Below, one piece after another: positions 33,301 to 43,645 of a stretch of DNA of 64,000 bases. The DNA is from Protonemura montana (lineage: Eukaryota; Arthropoda; Insecta; Plecoptera; Nemouridae): positions 23,775,076-23,839,075 of the forward strand of contig OX387604.1 in the NCBI GenBank assembly GCA_947568835.1, in the 5' to 3' direction. The stretch's first letter is position 1, and each line of letters opens with the position of its first letter. A program made the position numbers and the translations under genes. The notes under the pieces are model-generated. The model did no database searches, had not been told where the DNA came from, and worked only from the letters and a program-made list of their open reading frames with translations.

Positions 33301-34092
33301 TCCAAAATGGATAACTTAGTTGGTAGTGCTTTTATCTCGAAAGACATATCCCAAGGATTTCGCTTAAATAATATGAGCAGTGTTTTTACTGCTGAATTAT
33401 TTGCCATTTTAAAAACCCTTGAACATATCAATAATAGACCAGAGAAATCCTTTTTTATTTGCTCGGACTCCCTCAGTTCCCTCCAAGCTATTGACGTCCT
33501 GTATTCCCCACTGTTTCTTGTCCAGGGCATTCACTCACTCCTGGCGTCCCTGTCTTCAAGGGGCGTCAGGATGGTGTTCTGTTGGGTCCCTGGACACGTG
33601 GGAATACAGGGCAACGAGTTGGCAGACAGAGCTGCAAGAGGTGCCACTGAAAAAGTTTTTATTGATAGTGACAAGACTTCGCACACTGATTTAAAAATTC
33701 ATTTTAAATCACTTTTTAAGGATAAATTTCAGAAAGAATGGGAAAAGCAAATAAATAATAAGCTACAAGAAATTAAACCAACTGTCGAGCATTGGGACTC
33801 CGCAATAAGATCCTCAAGACACGAAGAAGTTGTTCTAACACGTCTACGTATTGGGCATACTCTTTTAACACACTCATTTTTATTCACGGCTGATAAGACA
33901 CCTCCACGTTGCGACGACTGTGATGAGATTTTAACTGTTCGACATTTTTTAATTGATTGTGCCAAGTACAGGGCTGCAAGGCAGCGACTTAAACTAGAAC
34001 ACTCTATTGATAAAGTTTTAGCTGATAACCCACGCAGTATCGACAAAGTTTTTAAATTTCTAGAAGAGTTTGACCTGATAAGTCAAATGTAA
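30397..34092 (+). CDS. element B ORF2, EN-RT-RNase H polyprotein
   Basis: 1231 residues from ATG 30397. Endonuclease: IQWNVRGF, LQETHFK, LLGDFNAHNRLWGD, SDHLPIIL. RT: SYRPISLTSCLCKILERM, FFDLEKAYDTTW, NGVPQGSVLS, LFVDDLAI. RNase H: YYTDGSK, FTAELFAI, SDSLSSLQAI, WVPGHVGIQGNELAD. C-terminal CCHC finger RCDDCDEILTVRHFLIDC. Every catalytic motif is present and no stop occurs. Like A and C it has FVDD rather than YADD. Codon use is more AT-rich than in A and C, supporting a separate lineage. Confidence 0.92.
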   Translation: MAFIQWNVRGFNIRREEVRVLASHFNPLCIFLQETHFKQTDNPILKNYTFYRHDDTTGLIAHGGVATAVLDSVFVSPLPLTTPLQAVAVRVHLPQPVTFCNIYLPEWAPATAPNLQSLVSQLPHPFVLLGDFNAHNRLWGDTMANGCGRGRMLETFINDNDLFILNNGQNTRFNSFNGQFSAIDMCLSSPSLAPILEFTVHNDLCGSDHLPIILKMQTDFQPPARPPQWSLKRADWKRFAALADVSGSVQVGDSASKIKCITELILKAAEETVPQTSTKPHRIPVPWWSTECGEAIKDRKRALRIFTKHPTEENLMEFRKLRAKARRTIKEAKRNSWREYVSSITCATPSSKVWHRVNKISGKHKATTISGIERNGDIITNPKEIANTIGRHFSDISSSRHYSETFQKVKLIEERKRLQFQSANLETYNVPFSMWELSHAIKTSKNTSPGPDRIHNAFLKHLLPRALDILLEAYNSIWSEQSFPDSWRCAIQIPVPKPGKDKTLAASYRPISLTSCLCKILERMINNRLIWWLEKNRLLSNFQCGFRRNRSTLDHLVRLETCLQNTFLLKQHAVGIFFDLEKAYDTTWCYGILRTLSRWGFKGRLPIFISNFMTDRIFNVRLGNILSDTFKQENGVPQGSVLSVTLFAIAINGITECVKSPVLSSLFVDDLAIVCSSRTLASATRQLQITVNRLVKWTDNTGFNFSTAKSICAHFTRKRGLFPPPEITLRNILLPVSETVKFLGLIFDTKLNWKEQIAQLKQKCMKSVNLLRYLTGTRWGADRTVMLRLYRALVRSKLDYGCIVFSSARDSYLKPLNTIHNTGIRLATGALRTSRVESLYCLASEPPLSLRRQYLMASYATKIMGMKKHPTYQALLDPRFEPLYNSKPNATLPSGIRLARTFIELNFHVPRVYPVEPSPSPPWLVPRPSCKMGLTSLEKASTSQVVFQKRFYELTSDFKDFIFYYTDGSKMDNLVGSAFISKDISQGFRLNNMSSVFTAELFAILKTLEHINNRPEKSFFICSDSLSSLQAIDVLYSPLFLVQGIHSLLASLSSRGVRMVFCWVPGHVGIQGNELADRAARGATEKVFIDSDKTSHTDLKIHFKSLFKDKFQKEWEKQINNKLQEIKPTVEHWDSAIRSSRHEEVVLTRLRIGHTLLTHSFLFTADKTPPRCDDCDEILTVRHFLIDCAKYRAARQRLKLEHSIDKVLADNPRSIDKVFKFLEEFDLISQM

Positions 34093-34198
34093 TATTTTAT
34101 CGATTTATGACTTCTATTTTATCACATTAACAAACCATCTTTTTTCCGGCGCAAAATGACCGTCCGGTTGACGCGCCGTTAAACACCAATGTTCATTC

Positions 34199-34603
34199 AA
34201 TGATGGTGAAAGATATGATACAGTTATGATACAGATATGATACAGGGTTAGATGTTGGGAGGCTGGGTCTATGGTCTAGGTACAGTTAGAGTTTGGTGGT
34301 GGGATGGAGGCTAATGGGAGGTGTCATGGTTGAGGTATTCTGAGAGGGTATAGAAGGGGTGTTGGATTAGGAAGGACTTAAGCTGGCTTTCAAACGATGT
34401 GAGGGAGGTTGAACTGACGATTGAGGCTGGGAGTTTGTTGTAGATTATTGTGCAGATGTAGTGGGGGCTATTTGTGAAGGAGGAGTGGGCGTGAGTCTGT
34501 AGTCTTATGTTGTTTCTGTTTCTGGTGGTGTGGTGATGGACAGAGGAGTTGGGGGGGAATTGATCAGGGTGGGTGCGGACATAAGTGGAAGCAATCTGTA
34601 TGA
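34199..34603 (-). mobile_element. L2-like LINE D, ORF2 C-terminus and 3' UTR
   Basis: Minus strand 34603-34311 reads the end of the LINE D polyprotein (THPDQFPPNSSVHHHTTRNR, NKLPASI, a final LKSFLIQHPFYTLSEYLN and stop at 34311-34313). Continues the frame broken by element C at 40905; 34310-34211 is 3' UTR. Confidence 0.75.
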
Positions 34604-34750
34604 CCCCCTCGAGGACTATCACCTTACCGTGGTGAGGGGGTTTGTGTGATCCAATGACCCGGGAGGCTCTGCCGGTGGGGAGGTTTCGCTCCCCGTAAGG
34701 TCTCCTATACCGGACAGGCTCCCGGCGAGGATCCAGACCAAGAATAGTCC
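34604..34750 (+). ncRNA. HDV-like ribozyme, element C
   Basis: P1 CCCCCTC/GAGGGGG, P2 GGACTA/TAGTCC, P3 CACC/GGTG with loop TTACCGT, and the same P4 stems as element A. Confidence 0.75.
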
Positions 34751-35186
34751 TGCCACGCCGCTGTCGCGGAACAAGGACTTTGGTCTAGGGAGGCTCTGTG
34801 CGCTCTTTTTCTCTCCTCTCTTCATTTCACTATCTTCTCTTCGCCTCGCCCCTTTTTTCATTCCTTGCCACCTCCCGAAGCCCCCGTCTGCCTTCTGCGA
34901 CAGCGGTGTGGCGCCCTCCCCTATGATGACTTGGCAATTTCCACGGCTTTTTCTTTCGGTATACAACCCACAAACGTTGACGACAAATGCAAAGTACCAG
35001 GACACGTACCCAAGCTTAAGGTGTCACCAATCGTGCCGAGGAGCTGAATTACTACTGGGTAAATAGAAGTAGCGAACGATGGACTCTGAACACCTGGCGA
35101 CCTTCAGTTTTATATTAGCCTTACTCCCACAAGCGGGGCTCTGTGGGAGCTGACCTTTATTTCCCTAGCTTCTCGTGGGTCCAAAA

Positions 35187-36610
35187 ATGAACCAAAATCA
35201 CAAAAACCAAACCCCAACCCCCCTTTCCCCCCCCCCCCAAACACAAGCTTCCCAACCCCACCTACCCCCAACTCAAAAAAAACGTCCACCCCCCCCCTTA
35301 AAAGTTTACCAAGCCTGTTTGACAGGACCATTAATGTACAACATGTACAATCAAACAACAAAACGTTCACCGACCATTTCGACTCCTTTTTTATCATCTC
35401 AAGACTAGATGCAGACAAGAATCTGACCTTCTCCGGCGTGAGCCCCTTTAAAATACAAAGATTTCTGTCCGCAGACGTAGGAGAGCTTCGCTCTACTAAG
35501 CGCCTGCGCGACGGGACTCTTCTTGTAGAAGCTGGGAAAAAAGAAATAGCAGATAAACTCTCTGGCCTTACTCTATTAGGAACATTCCAGGTCTCCACCC
35601 TTGCCCACAAAACTCTGAACTCCTGCAAAGGAGTCGTGTTCAGCCACGACCTGCTTCAGATGGGCGAGGAAGAGGCCTTGCTCGAACTCACAAACCAGAG
35701 AGTAATCGAAGTGAAATCCATCACCACCCGGAAAGACAACATTCTTAAACCATCACCGCTCCACATTCTAACATTTAATTCCACCATTCTGCCTCAATTT
35801 ATTTTCGTGGGATTTATACGTGTTGAGGTTAAGCCCAGCATCCCTAATCCCCTTCGCTGTCTAAATTGCCAACGCTTCGGCCACGGCCAACAGAATTGCC
35901 AAAGGCCACAAGTGTGCGACAGGTGCGGCAAGGCGAACGCCCACCCTAACGCCCCGTGCGATCAGGAGGCGCACTGTGCCAACTGCGAAGCTCCGCACCC
36001 GTCCTGGTCCCGGGAGTGTCCTGTCTGGAAGAAGGAAAAAAAGATATGTGAAATAAAAACTCTCGAGAAGATCCCATACCCCGAGGCTAGAAAAAAATAC
36101 AACCTTCTCTGCCCTAGTCCAAATCTTTTAAAATCCTTCGCCCAAGCCACCGCTCTACCACCTGCTCCCAGCCCTAAAGAGGGGCATCACCCAAGTTCAT
36201 CAGAACTTAAAACCCTGATGAACATGATGACCCTTCTTCTTTCTGGGCAGCAGGAAAACAAACTAAAGCTCGAAGAACAAACTAAAAAAATAGAAGAGCA
36301 GACGAAACAAATAGAGTTGCTCAGGAAGGAGAACGAAGAGCTCAAAAACCAAAACAAGAAAATTGGAGAGGAGCTAGATTTTTTAAAACAAAACCCGCAA
36401 AAAGCAAAGAAATCGGAAGCCAAAGAGACCAGCCCCAAGTCTAAAGAGGACGAGTCCTCGATGGACTTTGAGGAGGTTGAGGGTGCCGCCCAGGCGCAAG
36501 GAGGCGGTGGTGAAGCGACAGTTGCTGTGCCTAGCAAGAGGCAAAAGACTGATGCTTTTAAAGTTAAAACCAAAGAGGTGAAACCAAGTAGACATCTAAA
36601 TTATCCTTGA
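35187..36610 (+). pseudogene. element C ORF1 (Gag), frameshifted
   Basis: Starts at ATG 35187 like element A, but the C/T homopolymer at about 35219-35239 is 2 nt longer (C6T3C12 against C5T4C10 in A), so the frame shifts after ~17 residues. The correct frame is open from about 35400 to the stop at 36608-36610 and contains all three zinc knuckles (CLNCQRFGHGQQNC and following) and the coiled coil. Either a recent disabling slip or a sequencing error in a long C run. Everything else is intact. Confidence 0.8.
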
Positions 36611-37098
36611 TGGCCTTTGTGATAATATCTGTGATATTTATTAACGCTTCTTTTATCTATATAATTTTATTTTTAATTTTATATAGGTTAATGGATTGCC
36701 GCGATACTATCTGTGATATTTTACTTAGGTTTAGAGATATTTTGGTGCTACATTGCTGTGATAAACTTTCTGTGATAACCCTTGTGATAGTAACTGTGAT
36801 AATTATCTCCGCTTCTTTTACCTATATGATTTCATTTTTAATTTTATGTAGGTTTTTAGATAGCTGTGATATTGTCTGTGATACTTTACTTAGGTTTAGA
36901 GAGGAAACTCTTCTGATGCTAGTTTACTGTGATAAGATTTCTGTGATAGCCTTAGTGATTGTGACTGTGATATTAGTATACGCTTATTTTACCTGTGTGA
37001 TTTTATTCTTAATTTTACATGGGTTTGATGGCTGTGAAAATATCTGTGATACATTACTTAGGTTTAGAGAGATTTTAAAACAACAGAAATGGCTTTAA
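36610..37098 (+). CDS. element C middle ORF, hydrophobic repeat protein
   Basis: 162 residues, the same length and TGATG / ATGGCTTTAA overlaps as in element A. Three hydrophobic repeats ending in D.CDTLLRFRE-like text. About 20 residues differ from A and no indel is seen, although gag in the same element has shifted. Whether it is translated is unknown. Confidence 0.45.
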   Translation: MAFVIISVIFINASFIYIILFLILYRLMDCRDTICDILLRFRDILVLHCCDKLSVITLVIVTVIIISASFTYMISFLILCRFLDSCDIVCDTLLRFREETLLMLVYCDKISVIALVIVTVILVYAYFTCVILFLILHGFDGCENICDTLLRFREILKQQKWL

Positions 37099-40000
37099 TA
37101 CAGTGGAACCTCAATGGTTACCATCACCACCGAGAGGAGGTGAAGCTTTTAACAGCTAATTTTAGCCCTCTTTGCCTTTTTTTGCAAGAAACTCATTTTA
37201 AGCTTTCTGACTCGCCGATTTTAAAAGGTTACAGGTTTTATCGTTTTGACGACACGTCTGGAAACCGAGCCCATGGCGGAGTGGCGGCAATTGTTTCGGA
37301 CAGGGTCTTTTCTAGCCCCGTTCCTCTCACAACATCCCTTCAAGCGGTGGCTATCCGAGTCCATACTCCTCTTCCAATAACATTTTGCAATCTTTATTTA
37401 CCCGAATGGGCTCCGGTCACTTTTGCCAATCTGGACAACATGATCTCCCAACTTCCAAGACCTTACGTTCTCTTGGGTGATTTTAATGCCCATAACCCCC
37501 TGTGGGGTGACAGTATGGTTGACAGGGGAAGAGGGAAGTTGCTAGAGAAATTTTTTGATGATAATGACTTGATAATTTTAAACAATAACGAGAAAACACG
37601 TTTTAACTCTTTTAACGGTGAATTCTCATCTATTGACCTATGTGTGTGTTGCCCTTCTGTTGCCCCAATACTTGAGCTATCAGTCCACTCGGACTTGTGT
37701 GGAAGTGACCACTTCCCCTTGTTTTTAAAACTTTTAACTAACCAACTTGAACCCGGCGCTCGCTGTGCCCAATGGAGTCTGAAGAGGGCAAGCTGGAGGC
37801 TGTTCACCAGCCTCGCAGACCTAAGTCCCGCACGAGGAATAACCAACTCAGACGCCAGGGTGGACTGCGTAACTAGTATTTTAATTGAGGCAGCAACTCG
37901 GAGCATTCCCGAGACATCCACGAGACCACATCGTATGGCTGTTCCGTGGTGGAATGAGGAGTGCCAAAAATCAATAAAGCTGAGAAAGAAAGCATTGAGG
38001 GTATTCACTAACCGTCCAACCTCCGAAAACCTCGAGGTTTTCAGGAACGCGCGTGCTGTTGCACGGCGGGCCATTCGCGCAGCCAAGAAGCAATCCTGGC
38101 GAGACTACGTCTCAACAATAACTTGCCACACTCCTGCCGCCAAAGTCTGGAACAAAATAAAGAAGATCGATCGCAAGTTTACGGCGCAAGTCATTCCGGG
38201 TCTGGAGAAGAATGGGCGCATCATCACGGCTCCAGAAGAAATTGTGAATCATCTAGGGCAACAATTCTCAGATGTCTCAGACTCTCACCACTACACAGCC
38301 ACGTTCCAAAAAATAAAACTCGAAGCGGAACGAAAGTTCATCTCGTTCTCGTCTACCAACTCAGAGAGCTACAACGTGCCGTTTAGTCGGTGGGAATTAG
38401 ACCACGCAATCCGAACCGCAAAAAACACCTCACCTGGACCTGACAGAATCCATAACATGTTTTTAAAGCACCTTAGCCCAGCAGCCCTGGATGACCTCCT
38501 GGCCATGTTTAACATCATATGGACCTCCCAAGCATTTCCCAGCTCCTGGCGCCATGCAATTCTTATACCTATTGCCAAGGCGGGCAAAGACAAGAAGCTG
38601 GCCTCGAGCTACAGGCCAATCTCGCTCACCAGCTGTCTTTGCAAAATTATGGAGCGCATGGTGAATAATAGGCTCGTTTGGTGGTTGGAAAAGAAGAAGC
38701 TGCTGTCAAACCTACAATGCGGTTTCAGGAAGAACAGGAATACATTAGACCATTTGATTCGCATGGAGGCTGTTATCCAGGACGGGTTCCTTCGGGGACA
38801 ACATTCCGTTGCTGTGTTCTTCGACCTTGAGAAGGCCTATGACACCACTTGGAAATATAATATTCTTAAGACACTTTATTCTTGGAATTTTAAAGGTAGA
38901 CTTTCTGTTTTTATTCAGAATTTTATCACTGACAGATCTTTTAACGTTCGACTTGGCAACATTTTATCAGAGAGTTTTATCCAGGAAAACGGTGTGCCGC
39001 AAGGCAGCGTTCTTAGCGTGACACTCTTTGCCATAGCAATCAATTCAATTGCCGACTTTGTTAGCACCCCAGTGTTGTCTTCTTTGTTTGTAGACGACCT
39101 TGCAATTATCTGCTCATCCAAGTCTTTACCGTCTGCTTCTCGACAGATTCAGCTTACTGTAAACAGGCTTGCTAAGTGGGCTGATGCCACCGGGTTTACG
39201 TTCTCGGCAGCAAAAACTACCTGTGTTCACTTCTCTCGGGTGCGGGGGTTTTTCCCCGACCCAGAGATTGCTCTTCGCGGGAACCCTCTTCCGGTAGCTA
39301 AAAGTGTCAAGTTCCTAGGGTTAGTTTTTGACCAGAAACTGAATTTTAAAGAACACTTTAGCCAACTTCGTATTAAGTGTTCTAAATCGCTCAACATTTT
39401 ACGTTACTTGACAGGGACAAGATGGGGAGCGGACCGCACAGTCATGCTGCGGATTTATCGTGCCCTCATACGTTCTAAGTTGGACTATGGTTGCGCTGTT
39501 TATGACTCCGCCCGAGACAGCTACAAAAAAACTCTTAACACTATTCACAACACAGGTATACGGCTGGCCATAGGGGCTCTTCGAACCAGCCGGGTGGAGA
39601 GTTTATATTGTGAATCCGGGGAGCCGCCTCTAGCACTGAGAAGACAGTATCTTTTAACTTCGTACGCTGCAAAATTATTCACCATGAAAAAACATCCCAC
39701 ATATCAACCTCTACTTCAGCCCAGATTCCAGGCAATTTATGATGCCAAACCCTTTTCAACCGTGCCGGCAGGAATAAGGCTGGGACGAATTTTCACTGAA
39801 CTAACCTTCAGGGCCCCGAGAATGTTCCCCATTGAGTGTGGTTCGGTTGCTCCTTGGACAGTCCCTAGGCCTTCTTGCCTTGTCGGACTCTCATCTCTGG
39901 GGAAAAACCACACGAGCGACGTCGTATACCGACGTAGGTTTGCCGAAATCTGTGCCGATTACCCGCACCATGTCCACTATTACACTGACGGATCAAAATG

Positions 40001-40787
40001 TGACGACTCTGTTGGTTGCGCCTTTGTAACAAATCCAAACATTGTATATGGTTTTAGACTGGACAACGCATGTAGCATCTTTACTGCAGAGCTTTATGCA
40101 ATCGTGAAGGCTCTGCAGCACATCGAAAGTAGAGATGAATCGAGATTTTTAATCTGCTCGGACTCGCTCAGCGCTATTGATTCCATATATGATATCTTCT
40201 CACCCAACGCTCTTGTTCAGGAAGTACATTCCCTTCTAGCGTCTCTTTCCTCTCGGCACATTAAAGTGGTTCTTTGTTGGGTTCCGGGACATGTTGGAAT
40301 TAAGGGCAATGAACAAGCCGATGCAGCTGCCAAAAATGCTTTGGGAAAAGTAGAAATTGATGATCACAGAATATCCCATAATGATTTAAAAGTGTATTTT
40401 AAATTAAAAACCACCTTAAGATTCCAAGATATGTGGGACCAACAGACAAATAACAAACTTAAAGAAATCAAGCCTTCCATCGAACCATGGGAATCTTCAA
40501 GAAGATCAGAAAGGCGTGAGGAGGTTGTTTTAAGTCGATTACGTATAGGACACACTCTTTTAACCCACTCTTTTTTATTTACTATTGACAAGGTTCCCCC
40601 ACGCTGCAATAAATGCAGTGAGATTTTATCCATCCGACACATTTTAATTGATTGTAGTAAATACAGAGTTGCCAGGCAACACTATTCATTAGAAAACACA
40701 ATTGACAAGGTCTTAGCAGATGACCCTCGTCGTATTGACAAAGTTTTAAAATTTCTAGCCGAGATTGACTTAATAGGTCTAATGTAA
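37089..40787 (+). CDS. element C ORF2, EN-RT-RNase H polyprotein
   Basis: 1232 residues from ATG 37089, overlapping the middle ORF by 10 nt. Endonuclease: IQWNLNG, LQETHFK, LLGDFNAHNPLWGD, SDHFPLFL. RT: SYRPISLTSCLCKIMERM, FRKNRNTLDHL, FFDLEKAYDTTW, NGVPQGSVLS, LFVDDLAI. RNase H: YYTDGSK, FTAELYAI, SDSLSAIDSI, WVPGHVGIKGNEQAD. Terminal CCHC finger RCNKCSEILSIRHILIDC. No stop or frameshift. The start and the last ~300 residues are closest to A; the endonuclease and linker diverge most. Confidence 0.92.
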   Translation: MALIQWNLNGYHHHREEVKLLTANFSPLCLFLQETHFKLSDSPILKGYRFYRFDDTSGNRAHGGVAAIVSDRVFSSPVPLTTSLQAVAIRVHTPLPITFCNLYLPEWAPVTFANLDNMISQLPRPYVLLGDFNAHNPLWGDSMVDRGRGKLLEKFFDDNDLIILNNNEKTRFNSFNGEFSSIDLCVCCPSVAPILELSVHSDLCGSDHFPLFLKLLTNQLEPGARCAQWSLKRASWRLFTSLADLSPARGITNSDARVDCVTSILIEAATRSIPETSTRPHRMAVPWWNEECQKSIKLRKKALRVFTNRPTSENLEVFRNARAVARRAIRAAKKQSWRDYVSTITCHTPAAKVWNKIKKIDRKFTAQVIPGLEKNGRIITAPEEIVNHLGQQFSDVSDSHHYTATFQKIKLEAERKFISFSSTNSESYNVPFSRWELDHAIRTAKNTSPGPDRIHNMFLKHLSPAALDDLLAMFNIIWTSQAFPSSWRHAILIPIAKAGKDKKLASSYRPISLTSCLCKIMERMVNNRLVWWLEKKKLLSNLQCGFRKNRNTLDHLIRMEAVIQDGFLRGQHSVAVFFDLEKAYDTTWKYNILKTLYSWNFKGRLSVFIQNFITDRSFNVRLGNILSESFIQENGVPQGSVLSVTLFAIAINSIADFVSTPVLSSLFVDDLAIICSSKSLPSASRQIQLTVNRLAKWADATGFTFSAAKTTCVHFSRVRGFFPDPEIALRGNPLPVAKSVKFLGLVFDQKLNFKEHFSQLRIKCSKSLNILRYLTGTRWGADRTVMLRIYRALIRSKLDYGCAVYDSARDSYKKTLNTIHNTGIRLAIGALRTSRVESLYCESGEPPLALRRQYLLTSYAAKLFTMKKHPTYQPLLQPRFQAIYDAKPFSTVPAGIRLGRIFTELTFRAPRMFPIECGSVAPWTVPRPSCLVGLSSLGKNHTSDVVYRRRFAEICADYPHHVHYYTDGSKCDDSVGCAFVTNPNIVYGFRLDNACSIFTAELYAIVKALQHIESRDESRFLICSDSLSAIDSIYDIFSPNALVQEVHSLLASLSSRHIKVVLCWVPGHVGIKGNEQADAAAKNALGKVEIDDHRISHNDLKVYFKLKTTLRFQDMWDQQTNNKLKEIKPSIEPWESSRRSERREEVVLSRLRIGHTLLTHSFLFTIDKVPPRCNKCSEILSIRHILIDCSKYRVARQHYSLENTIDKVLADDPRRIDKVLKFLAEIDLIGLM

Positions 40788-40904
40788 ACTTTTATCTGTA
40801 CTAAGGAAATTTATCTTTTAATACTTATCTTACCATTATTTGGCGCAATATAACCACTAGGTTGAGGCGCCGTTAAGCCCTAATATTCATTCATTCATTC
40901 ATTC

Positions 40905-43374
40905 AATCTGTATGAGTGTGCAGGGGAGTGTGAGGATGGATAGTTTTGTGAAGTGGGGTTTGGCGGATTGGCGGCGGGAGACTCCTGCTAGGATGCGGAT
41001 GGCTTGTTTTTGCAGGATAAGGATGCGTTTGGAGGAGGATGAGTTGCCCCAGAAGAGCAGGCCGTAGGATAGATGGGAGTGTAAGTGGGCATGGTAGACT
41101 AGGAGGAGGGAATTGGGATTGACGATGGGCTTTAGGCGTCTGAGAAGATAGCAGGAACTTTGAATTTTGGTGAAAGTATGCTGGATGTGGGTGGACCAGT
41201 CCAGTGTGGGGGTGATGTAGATGCCTAGGAATTTAGTGGCCGGAGTACTGGGAATCGTGTGATGATTGATTTTGATTAGGGGGGAAATGGTAGGGGGATT
41301 GGATTTGAGATGGAAGTGGATGAAGGCTGTTTTGGAGGGTTGTAGGGCTAGTTTGTTATTGGAACAGTAAGAGGCCATGGCATTGGTTTGCTGATTGGCG
41401 GAGGATATGAGGGCGGTGATGGGCTGGGTTTTTGTGGAGGTGAGGAGATGGTTGGTGTCGTCGGCGTATTGGTACAGGTTGCCGAGAGTGATGAGATTGG
41501 GTAGATCGTTGATGTAAAGGAGAAAAAGGAGTGGGGCAAGCACCGAGCCTTGTGGCACACCGCAGTGTATTATTTTGGCGGAGGATAGGGATGGGGTGAG
41601 GGGAGGGGAAGTGGTGGAAGGAAGGGATACCCGTTGGGAGCGGTTTGACAGGAAAGAGGAGATCCAGTCGTTAGCCGTGTCCTGGATACCATATTGGTTT
41701 AGTTTGTGGAGAAGGAGTTTATGGTCGATGGTATCGAAGGCCTTTGAAAGGTCATAAAAAATGCCAAGAGAGTTGTTGCCTTTGTCTAGTTGGGTGTGGA
41801 GTGTGGTAAGGAATTGGAAAATCGCAGAGGTTGTGGATCGGTTTTTCCTGAAACCGTGTTGGCTGTCGGTGAGCAGGGAGTGGTCGGTTAGGTGGGAGTT
41901 GATGCGGGTCAGGATAATTTTTTCAAAAAGTTTCGAGAAAGAGGAGAGGAGTGAGATAGGGCGGTAATTATTGACATCTGTTTTCTTGCCTTTTTTGTGG
42001 ATGGGGATAATGGTGGATTGTTTCAGTTGGGATGGAAAAGTGCCAGAGTGGAGAGAGTGGTTGATGACTGTGGATAGGGGGATAGCTATGAGGTCAATGC
42101 ATTTGTAGAGGATGGTGCCGGGAACGCCATCTTGTCCCTTGGAGGATTTGTATTTTAGAAAGGTGGCAGCGTGAGTTATTTCAAGAGGGCATGTAGGGGT
42201 GAAAACTAGTGGTGGTGGAGTGGGGAGGGATGGAGTTGAGGGTTGGTTGAGGCGATTGTGGGGGAGCGGGGGTGCAACTTTGCCTGCACTTATGAAGAAG
42301 TTGTTGAAGTGTTCGGCGATTGAGGAGGGTTCTGAGGTTGTTTGGCCATTGATGGTTAAGGAGATGGGAGTTGGGGGAGTGGTGGGTGACGAGTGTTTTT
42401 TGATGATGTTCCAAGAGGTTTTGGACCTGTTTTTGGAGGAGAGGATGATATTGTCGAAGTGGTTACGCTTGGTTGCGCGAATGTTTTTGGCGTGGATTTT
42501 TTTTAGGGAGTTGTAGTGGTGTTTGGATTGAGGATTTGGGTTCGATTTAAGGGAAGAGTGAAGTAGTCTGAGTTCTGTGCCCATCTTACAGATTTCGTGG
42601 GTGATCCATCTGTTATCATGGGATTGGCTGGGATTGATTTTTTTGAGTTTGAGGGGGAAAGCTTGGTTGAAGAGGGAGAGGAAGGTATTGATGAAGAGGG
42701 AGTAGATCTCGTCAGTGGAGGTGGCAGTGGACAGGTGTTGCCAATGTTGTTGGGCGAGTAGGGACCGGAAATGGATGATGTTGGAGTCCGAGAAGGTGCG
42801 TTTGGGTGAGTAGAGGTTGGTTTTTGTGGTGAGATGGGGGTTGGGGATTGTTTTGGAGGGGTGAGTCGGGTTATGAGGAGGGAAGGAGAGGATTAAGGCG
42901 AGGTGGTCGGAGAGTCCGCTGTCGAAGGTTGATGCGGTGAAGGAAGATGGTTGTAGGTTGGTGAATATGTTGTCTATGAGGGTTGAGGAGTGTGACGTGA
43001 CGCGAGTTGGGGTTGTGATGGTCTCGAATAGGCAGAAGGTGTGGAGGGTGTCCAGGAATTTGGTGGAGATGGGAGTGGGGAGTAGGATGTCGATGTTGAA
43101 ATCACCGCAGACCAGGAGTTCGGAACGCGGAAATTGTTTGGTGATTTGGATAAGGACGCGCTCGAGGAGTTCCAAGAAGGTTGAGGCATCGGCGGAGGGT
43201 GAGCGGTATATCGAGAGAGTGACTATGGACGAGGTAGTTGAGCGGGTCCAGAGAACTCCTGTGCACTCGAAGACCCTGTCTATGCAGAAGGAGTGGAGGA
43301 ATGGCAGGGGGGTAATGTTGCAGTGCGGTTTAGAGAAGATGGCTACACCGCCATGGGAGGAGGATGTGCGGTAA
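40905..43374 (-). pseudogene. L2-like LINE D, EN-RT polyprotein, 5'-truncated
   Basis: Minus strand, one long open frame from 43374 to 40905, continued at 34603-34311. It starts inside the endonuclease (SHGGVAIF), so the first strand and ORF1 are lost. Endonuclease motifs: LLVCGDFNID, STLIDNIFT, SDHLALIL. RT: YRPISLLSSFSKLFEKI, GFRKNRSTTSAI, YDLSKAFDTIDH, CGVPQGSVLAPLLFLLYINDL, YADDTNHLL, KFLGIYITPTLDW. No RNase H. Fits L2/Daphne-type LINEs. The frame is otherwise clean, so the copy is young, killed by 5' truncation and by element C. Confidence 0.8.
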
Positions 43375-43645
43375 ATAATTAGTTTATATAGTTTCTAGTA
43401 GTCAATTGAGTAAAATGCTTCTTGCAATAAAAACTGGTACAGCTGTTTTCGGAATGCAGTATCACTGGTACAATTTTTTATGGCAAGAGGTAACCTATTA
43501 TAAAAATATACCCCTGCATAGGCTGGGCTCTTGGTGTAAATAGAAAGCTTATGGAACTCGGTGCGAAGGTCACTTCTTCCTCGCGTGTCATGTCTGTGGA
43601 CGTCCTCGTTGGTGGCCACGGTGTGGATTCTTGAACGTGTGAGGT
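43375..43645 (-). mobile_element. LINE E, RT C-terminal piece
   Basis: Minus strand 43619-43395 reads the last ~74 codons of a LINE RT (HDTRGRSDLRTEFHKLS, AYAGVYFYNRLPLAIKN, FYSIDY stop). Its 5' end is truncated where env codons resume at about 43646; its 3' tail lies at 27704-27770. Confidence 0.6.

Larger units (their letters stand above)
28013..34198 (+). mobile_element. I/Ingi-like LINE, element B, full length
   Basis: 12-bp target duplication AATGATGGTGAA at 28001-28012 and 34199-34210. Ribozyme start, gag, short TGTGATA spacer, ORF2, 3' stem-loop and a single ATTC unit. It is a different subfamily from A and C: divergent at most codons, and lacking the hydrophobic middle ORF. Inserted in the 3' UTR of LINE D. 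Confidence 0.9.
34604..40904 (+). mobile_element. I/Ingi-like LINE, element C, nearly full length
   Basis: 11-bp target duplication AATCTGTATGA at 34593-34603 and 40905-40915. The 5' 1 kb is nearly identical to element A, while ORF2 is clearly diverged (about three quarters identical by eye). gag has a frameshift; ORF2 is intact. Inserted in the coding end of LINE D. Confidence 0.9.
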
